Shown here: positions 59,809-64,000 of the stretch, piece after piece | How the letters are laid out: each line of letters starts with the position of its first letter | Position numbering within the stretch: position 1 is the first letter of the stretch | Assembly: GCA_039545295.1 (NCBI GenBank) | Contig: BCIK01000006.1 | Coordinates: forward strand, 806,001-870,000 | Direction of reading: 5' to 3' | Source of the DNA: Udeniomyces pyricola | Lineage: Eukaryota; Basidiomycota; Tremellomycetes; Cystofilobasidiales; Mrakiaceae | DNA: 64,000 bases | The notes under the pieces: generated by a model | What the model was told of the DNA's origin: nothing | The model's database searches: none | Seen by the model: only the letters and a program-made list of their open reading frames with translations | Translations under genes and position numbers: made by a program

Positions 59809-60526
59809 CGAAGCTGGAAGGGGGTCGAAGGAGAGACAAGGTCAGAGTGGAAGATGACGAGGATGTACACAGATAGACGACGATTGCGATAGCTCGGAGG
59901 AGCTGAAGCGCACGCTGGCGCACGAAAGAAGACGAGGGAAACTCGGCGTTCTCCGTCGATGAGATTTATGCCGCATCACGCACATCGGCGCGTATATACA
60001 AATATATATATATATACGTCCCCTATACATAAGCCGTGTGATTCACATCGCATAGCCTTGCATAGCCTGTAAATACAAGTTGTACGTCGTACAGCTGTGG
60101 ACTGATTTGCAATAGAGATATGGTAAGATTCGAATGCACTCAATTTTATCATGCGCATGATCGATCGATCGATCGATCGATCGTAACAGGAATTGAGACA
60201 TGATCATCTGCAATTTTGACAGGTGCGATAGGATAGACAAACCAGACGGCCGTACAAAAGCTACTACGTCTAGTACAAGGTGGATAAATACTACAAAAAG
60301 AAAAGACCACAGCACGCACGGGCTTGAGGGTCAACAATCCAGATAACAAGCGCTAGATATATATGACGACAGGGACGGTACGCTCGATCTGGGATTAGTC
60401 TCCAGACAGGACGAGCCTCTATCAGATGCGAACCAATCAAGACACCGTTCCTCTAGTCGCTTACCCCCATCGCTATCCCTCCCTCCCCCTCGGGTCGTTC
60501 TGGTAGGTTGGAAAATGGTATGGTCT
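59809..60526. other. Intergenic region, GNAT gene and unknown gene
   Basis: GNAT promoter side plus the 3' side of the unknown gene; both are on the minus strand. Contains TA-rich stretches at 59999-60016 and 60355-60364 and a GATC palindromic repeat. No coding signal. Confidence 0.55.
60159..60183. repeat. (GATC)6 self-complementary repeat
   Basis: Twenty-five bases of perfect GATC units, a perfect palindrome able to form a cruciform or hairpin. It lies about 350 bp upstream of the GNAT start codon. Confidence 0.95.
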
Positions 60527-61826
60527 TTACCACCCGGTGAACCTGTCGCTCGCCATGCCTATTCCAGTCCTCTCTGAATCAGTAAACCCTCGTCCTTTGC
60601 GGCGGACCGGATCGCAGGGTGATGACCCGCCGCCGGTACGAGGGCTCGAAGGGGACGAAACAGAAAGGAGGTTGAAAGAAGGGTTGAGGATATCTGAAAC
60701 CGAAAAAAAAAGTATAAAGGATTTCCGTTAGTTCATCAAAGTCAGAAAAGGGACGAACCGATGGAGAGAGAGAAAGTGTGTGTGATGTGTGACAGGCTGG
60801 GCGTTAGGATGTGGAAAGCGTGAGGCTAAACTCACCGATATCAGGTCCATTTTGGGTCTTATGTGATGTCTGGCTGTGCATACGTCTACCAGTCTCGATC
60901 TTATTGTTCTTCAAGCTATCTTGGCTGGGCTCGTTCGTTGAGGGTTTCCCCGATCTGAAGGCCTTGTTCCCTTGCGCTTCGGATTCGGAGGGTTCGAGAT
61001 CGATTCCCCAATCGTCGAGATCAGGCAGGGAGCCGTCGGATTCTGCGTCTGCCCAATCAGTTTGGGACTTGGCAGGCGAAGTTTGATTCGGTACATGCGG
61101 TCCTGGATAATCGGAGTTGGTCGCCTTGATGGATGCCGAAGATGGTGATGAGCGGGGGAGAAGAGGGGCCAGGCCAGACGGAGGCGTACTAGGATGAGGG
61201 CACGAAGGGGTGTCGGACCGAACGGATGGCACGACAACTCGGGCTGGGAGTGGTTCCGTCAGAGCACGATGATGAGCGTTGCCTTTGTTGGATGGGTCTT
61301 GGTCTGAGGAAGGCGAGACATGACGGTCGGGTGGATGAATCGAGTCAGGGAAATGTGAGACTGACGCAACGGTTGAGACCGTCGATGTGCCTGCTGGACC
61401 GGATGTCCCTCCTTTGGACTCAATCGATGCCAATGTGGCTTGATGGTGGGAAGGTTCTTTGGGATGAAGTGAGGAGGGTTGAGTATATTCTTCCGCTAGC
61501 GAGTCATGAGACTGGTAGGTATTGAGACGCCGAGAAGTGGCCAGAGGAGAGGCGGGCGAAGGGACCGAGGATTTGAGGTTAGGTTGGGCAAGGAATGGAT
61601 CGCTCGATCTTGTCCAACGTGGTGCGCCCGAGCCTGTGCCAAGTACTTTTGGGGACGAGGAAGACAAGGGATAGGGTTGATTGGTGGAGTCCTTGGCAGG
61701 GGGGAGGTGTGGACTTCCAGAGGGACGACTGGGGAGGCGGAAGGAAGGTGAGGAGGAGGAAGATGGCAACTTGGGTAGGGCTGCCGCGGTCGGAGGAGCA
61801 GATGCCCAACGACTTTGAGAGGTCAT
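60527..61826 (-). CDS. Ser/Pro-rich protein of unknown function
   Basis: Two coding exons. Exon 1 is a long uninterrupted reading frame from ATG at 61826 to a gtgagt donor near 60833, joined in frame to a second exon (acceptor near 60710) ending at 60527. The product, roughly 390 residues, is low-complexity and Ser/Pro/Thr-rich, opening MTSQSRWASAPPTAAALPKL. The only compact motif is DWADAESDGSLPDLDDWGID (about 61005-61060), an acidic stretch with two Trp. Exon 2 reads [20 protein letters not shown] and ends RKGRGFTDSERTGIGMASDR, then FTGW. No signal peptide or membrane segment; probably disordered. The coding evidence is a single long frame plus a clean intron; I do not recognise the family. 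Its start is 300 bp from CWC24 and faces away from it. Confidence 0.72.
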
Positions 61827-62126
61827 GACACAGGGGAGGTTATGAAGATATATATGAGAACCGTAGGGGATAGAGATAGATATCGATACGATAGGAACAA
61901 GATATATGGGTGAATAGATAGGATGCGGTGGTGGATGTATAAATTCGAAGGTGATAGTTTTGGTGATTGGTTGCTGCGCAGTTATTCGGGCGGTCTACGA
62001 AAGAGCGAGCGTCAGGAAAGACACAGCTGGAATTGCAGTGACTAGTTTCCAGTAAGTCTCATCATCCATCATTCATCATCATCCACCACATCACCAACTC
62101 CCATCCCCATCGTCATCGTCATCATC
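61827..62126. promoter_or_regulatory. Divergent promoter, unknown gene and CWC24
   Basis: 300 bp between start codons, with GATATA/TATATG stretches near 61850-61920 and CATC/ATCATC repeats before the CWC24 start. No specific site assigned. Confidence 0.5.
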
Positions 62127-63787
62127 ATGTCCGACCCTTCCTCAGTCTCCGAACAACTGCCACCCCCTCCCGTCGTCGTCTTCAAGAAGAAATCCCGTCC
62201 TCGCCCCAACACACGCCAAAAGTCCCTCTCGCCCCCGCCCGAGGCCGAAGCTTCCGTCGCCGGGCCCTCGGCTTCAGCCGTTCGGATGCCGACCAAGAAG
62301 ACAGTCTACAACCCACTCGTCCAAGGTACCAAGCGTAAGACTCGCCAGGACGATGAGTCCGACAGGGCCGACATGAACGACGGCTTCGACGACGGCATCG
62401 ACGTCCAGTGGAAGGGAACCGGCAAGGCTAAAGCGACCGGCGACAACTTTGTCACGGGTGGGCTCGATTGGGACGCAGATTTGCTCGAGGAAGCAGAGAA
62501 GAAGAAGAGGCAAAAACTTATCGACGTGGGTCTCTCGTTGCTTATCAATCACTCTTACTTGTCGGCCCTTTGTCACAGAACTCATGATGCATACAGGCGC
62601 GTCCGACTAATCCATGTGCTGACGTTACTGCATCGCCCTCATCTCCACATCCACTTCCACTCTCACCTTCAGGACGCGTTGCAAGATGGAATTCCAGATG
62701 ACGGCATGTATCATGGAGCGGCCGCTTACAAAACCCATATCGAAAAGAGGGAGGATGGTGTCTCGGCCAAGATGAAATCGGGTCCCGTCAAGGCCTCGTC
62801 CAATATCCGCCAAATCACTGTCATTGACTACCAACCAGACGTATGCAAGGATTATAAGGGTGAATCGTGGTTTTTTATTTGTCATATGTATACTCCGACC
62901 ATTCCCCAGAAAATCCTGAGATGGTGGAGAATAGTACTTTTGATGCTTCCTGAAATGACGCTGACAGCTCGTGGTCTCCTTTTGTCTTGGTTCTTGTTCG
63001 CATGCTGGCAAATGATGCCGTTCAGAAACTGGATGGTGTGGGTTTGGTGATACTTGCAAGTTCTTGCATGACGTGAGTTCGACTTTTGCATCCAAACCCC
63101 ACCGCAGATTGGCTATTTTGGCATCATGATGCCTAACGATCTTTGCTCGTCTAACTTCCGTTCTGACCTCCTTCTCATACCGTTTCCGACGTCTAGCGAG
63201 GAGATTACCTCTCAGGATGGCAACTCGACAAACAGCACGAGGACGACCTGCGCGCTAAAGCGTTGGCGGGCGATGAGTCAGAGGAAGAGGAGGACATTCC
63301 GTTTGCGTGTCTGATCTGTCGCAAGGAATTCACTGATCCAGTTGTGACCAAATGTGGCCATTTCTTTGACTCTGCGTAAGTGTTGGGAGGTTTCTTGCTG
63401 GAGTATGTTTGGCTTGAGCTCGTCGGGAGGTCTATGTCTGATAGGTTGCGCTTTTGTGTTCATTGTAGCTGCGCCCTCAAGCGATTCGCCAAGACGCCCA
63501 AGTGCTTTGCGTATGTAGAATCGTTCTCTTGCTGTGCAGCTTTGCCTTGAACTTGGCGTAATGACCTGCTGACCACATCTTTCGCTGTCCTCTTTCTGTT
63601 GCGCTGCCTCAGGTGTGGTGCCCCGACGGGTGGGCTGTTCAACTCGGCGACGGCCGTCCTCAAGAAGATGGAGCAAAAGAAGCAACAGCGAGCCGATGCT
63701 CGAAACGAACTTCGAGGCCCTGTAGAGGATGGCGATGGCGAGGATGGCGGGTTGAGGATCGAGAGTGGGAGTGAGGACGAGAGTTAG
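62127..63787 (+). CDS. CWC24: Pre-mRNA-splicing factor CWC24 (RNF113-like, CCCH + RING)
   Basis: Spliceosome component of the activated complex that guards the 5' splice site before the first step. The N-terminus is basic and Pro-rich (VVVFKKKSRPRPNTRQKSLS). The middle has DALQDGIPDDGMYHGAAAYK and SSNIRQITVIDYQPDVCKDY. The CCCH zinc finger is [20 protein letters not shown] ending LHD (CX8CX5CX3H), built across an intron with donor AAGG|gtgaat. Next, RGDYLSGWQLDKQHEDD is the conserved linker. The RING finger starts FACLICRKEFTDPVVTKCGH, then FFDSACALKRFAKTPKCFAC with the closing C-x-x-C across the last intron. The end is acidic (DGGLRIESGSEDES). About six exons and roughly 330 residues, as in the family. 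With PRP18, it is one of two spliceosomal proteins in the window. Confidence 0.94.
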
Positions 63788-64000
63788 CAGAGATGTGTAT
63801 GCATTAGCTACGAAGAAATGGATCTTGTTTTCTTTCTCGTGAGGTGAATACGGGTGCGATTGACGAGTTGGAATTATGTTGTGCCTGTTTTGAGAGTGCG
63901 TGTTGAGGTTATGTAGGCAGATAAGTGGAATTGCATATATCAGCAGGGAGAATATAGTACAAAGGTACAGGTGACAAACTCGTGCTCGGGAACGGAGCGT

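Noticed and set aside
62127..63050. 307-codon read-through frame in CWC24
   Set aside because: It includes two introns; the CCCH finger appears only after splicing.
1..64000. tRNA, rRNA, CRISPR arrays, transposons or a defence/secondary-metabolite cluster
   Set aside because: No T-loop/B-box-like pairs, repeat-spacer pattern, transposase or terminal repeats were seen, and the genes are unrelated housekeeping functions.

Overview
This is a 64 kb stretch of nuclear DNA from an intron-dense fungus, most likely a basidiomycete. The genes carry many short introns with gt..ag borders and pyrimidine-rich 3' ends. Arginine is very often CGA. Homologues read like those of Agaricomycotina/Tremellomycetes yeasts, including an alpha-1,3-glucan synthase and a CsbD-type cruciform-DNA protein; a Phaffia/Cryptococcus-like yeast is a reasonable guess, but this is inference. 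It is draft assembly: there are two runs of N (19486-19538 and 52816-52846), isolated Ns, and long homopolymers.

Layout, left to right: a CsbD-like small protein (+), APC8/Cdc23 (+), a secreted histidine acid phosphatase/phytase (-), 2.3 kb without genes, a short-chain dehydrogenase (+), 1.9 kb without a convincing gene, a THOC5-like protein (-) diverging from farnesyl diphosphate synthase ERG20 (+), a Gfo/Idh/MocA dehydrogenase (+), a formin-type GBD/FH3 protein lacking FH1/FH2 (+), the 14 kb alpha-1,3-glucan synthase AGS1 (-), a WKF-domain nucleolar-type protein (+), DNA polymerase delta subunit POLD3/Cdc27 (+), a TRAP-alpha/IRC22-like ER protein (-), ubiquitin-conjugating enzyme UBC8/UBE2H (-), YEATS protein YAF9 (-) diverging from U3 snoRNP protein IMP3 (+), splicing factor PRP18 (-) diverging from ribosomal protein RPL5 (+), a GNAT acetyltransferase (-), a Ser/Pro-rich protein of unknown function (-), and splicing factor CWC24 (+).

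The genes are housekeeping and do not form an obvious metabolic cluster. Several are arranged as divergent pairs with 150-860 bp between start codons (THOC5-like/ERG20, AGS1/WKF, YAF9/IMP3, PRP18/RPL5, unknown/CWC24). I found no tRNA, rRNA, CRISPR array or recognisable transposon.

The most unusual signal is gene architecture. Several genes need micro-exons to be read correctly: RPL5 has its start codon split AT|G by an intron and followed by a 7-nt exon; UBC8 has six internal exons of 14-23 nt, one carrying the active-site cysteine; the CsbD gene has a 9-nt exon; and AGS1 ends in an exon holding only two coding bases plus the stop codon. All coordinates for spliced genes run from the inferred start codon to the inferred stop codon, introns included.
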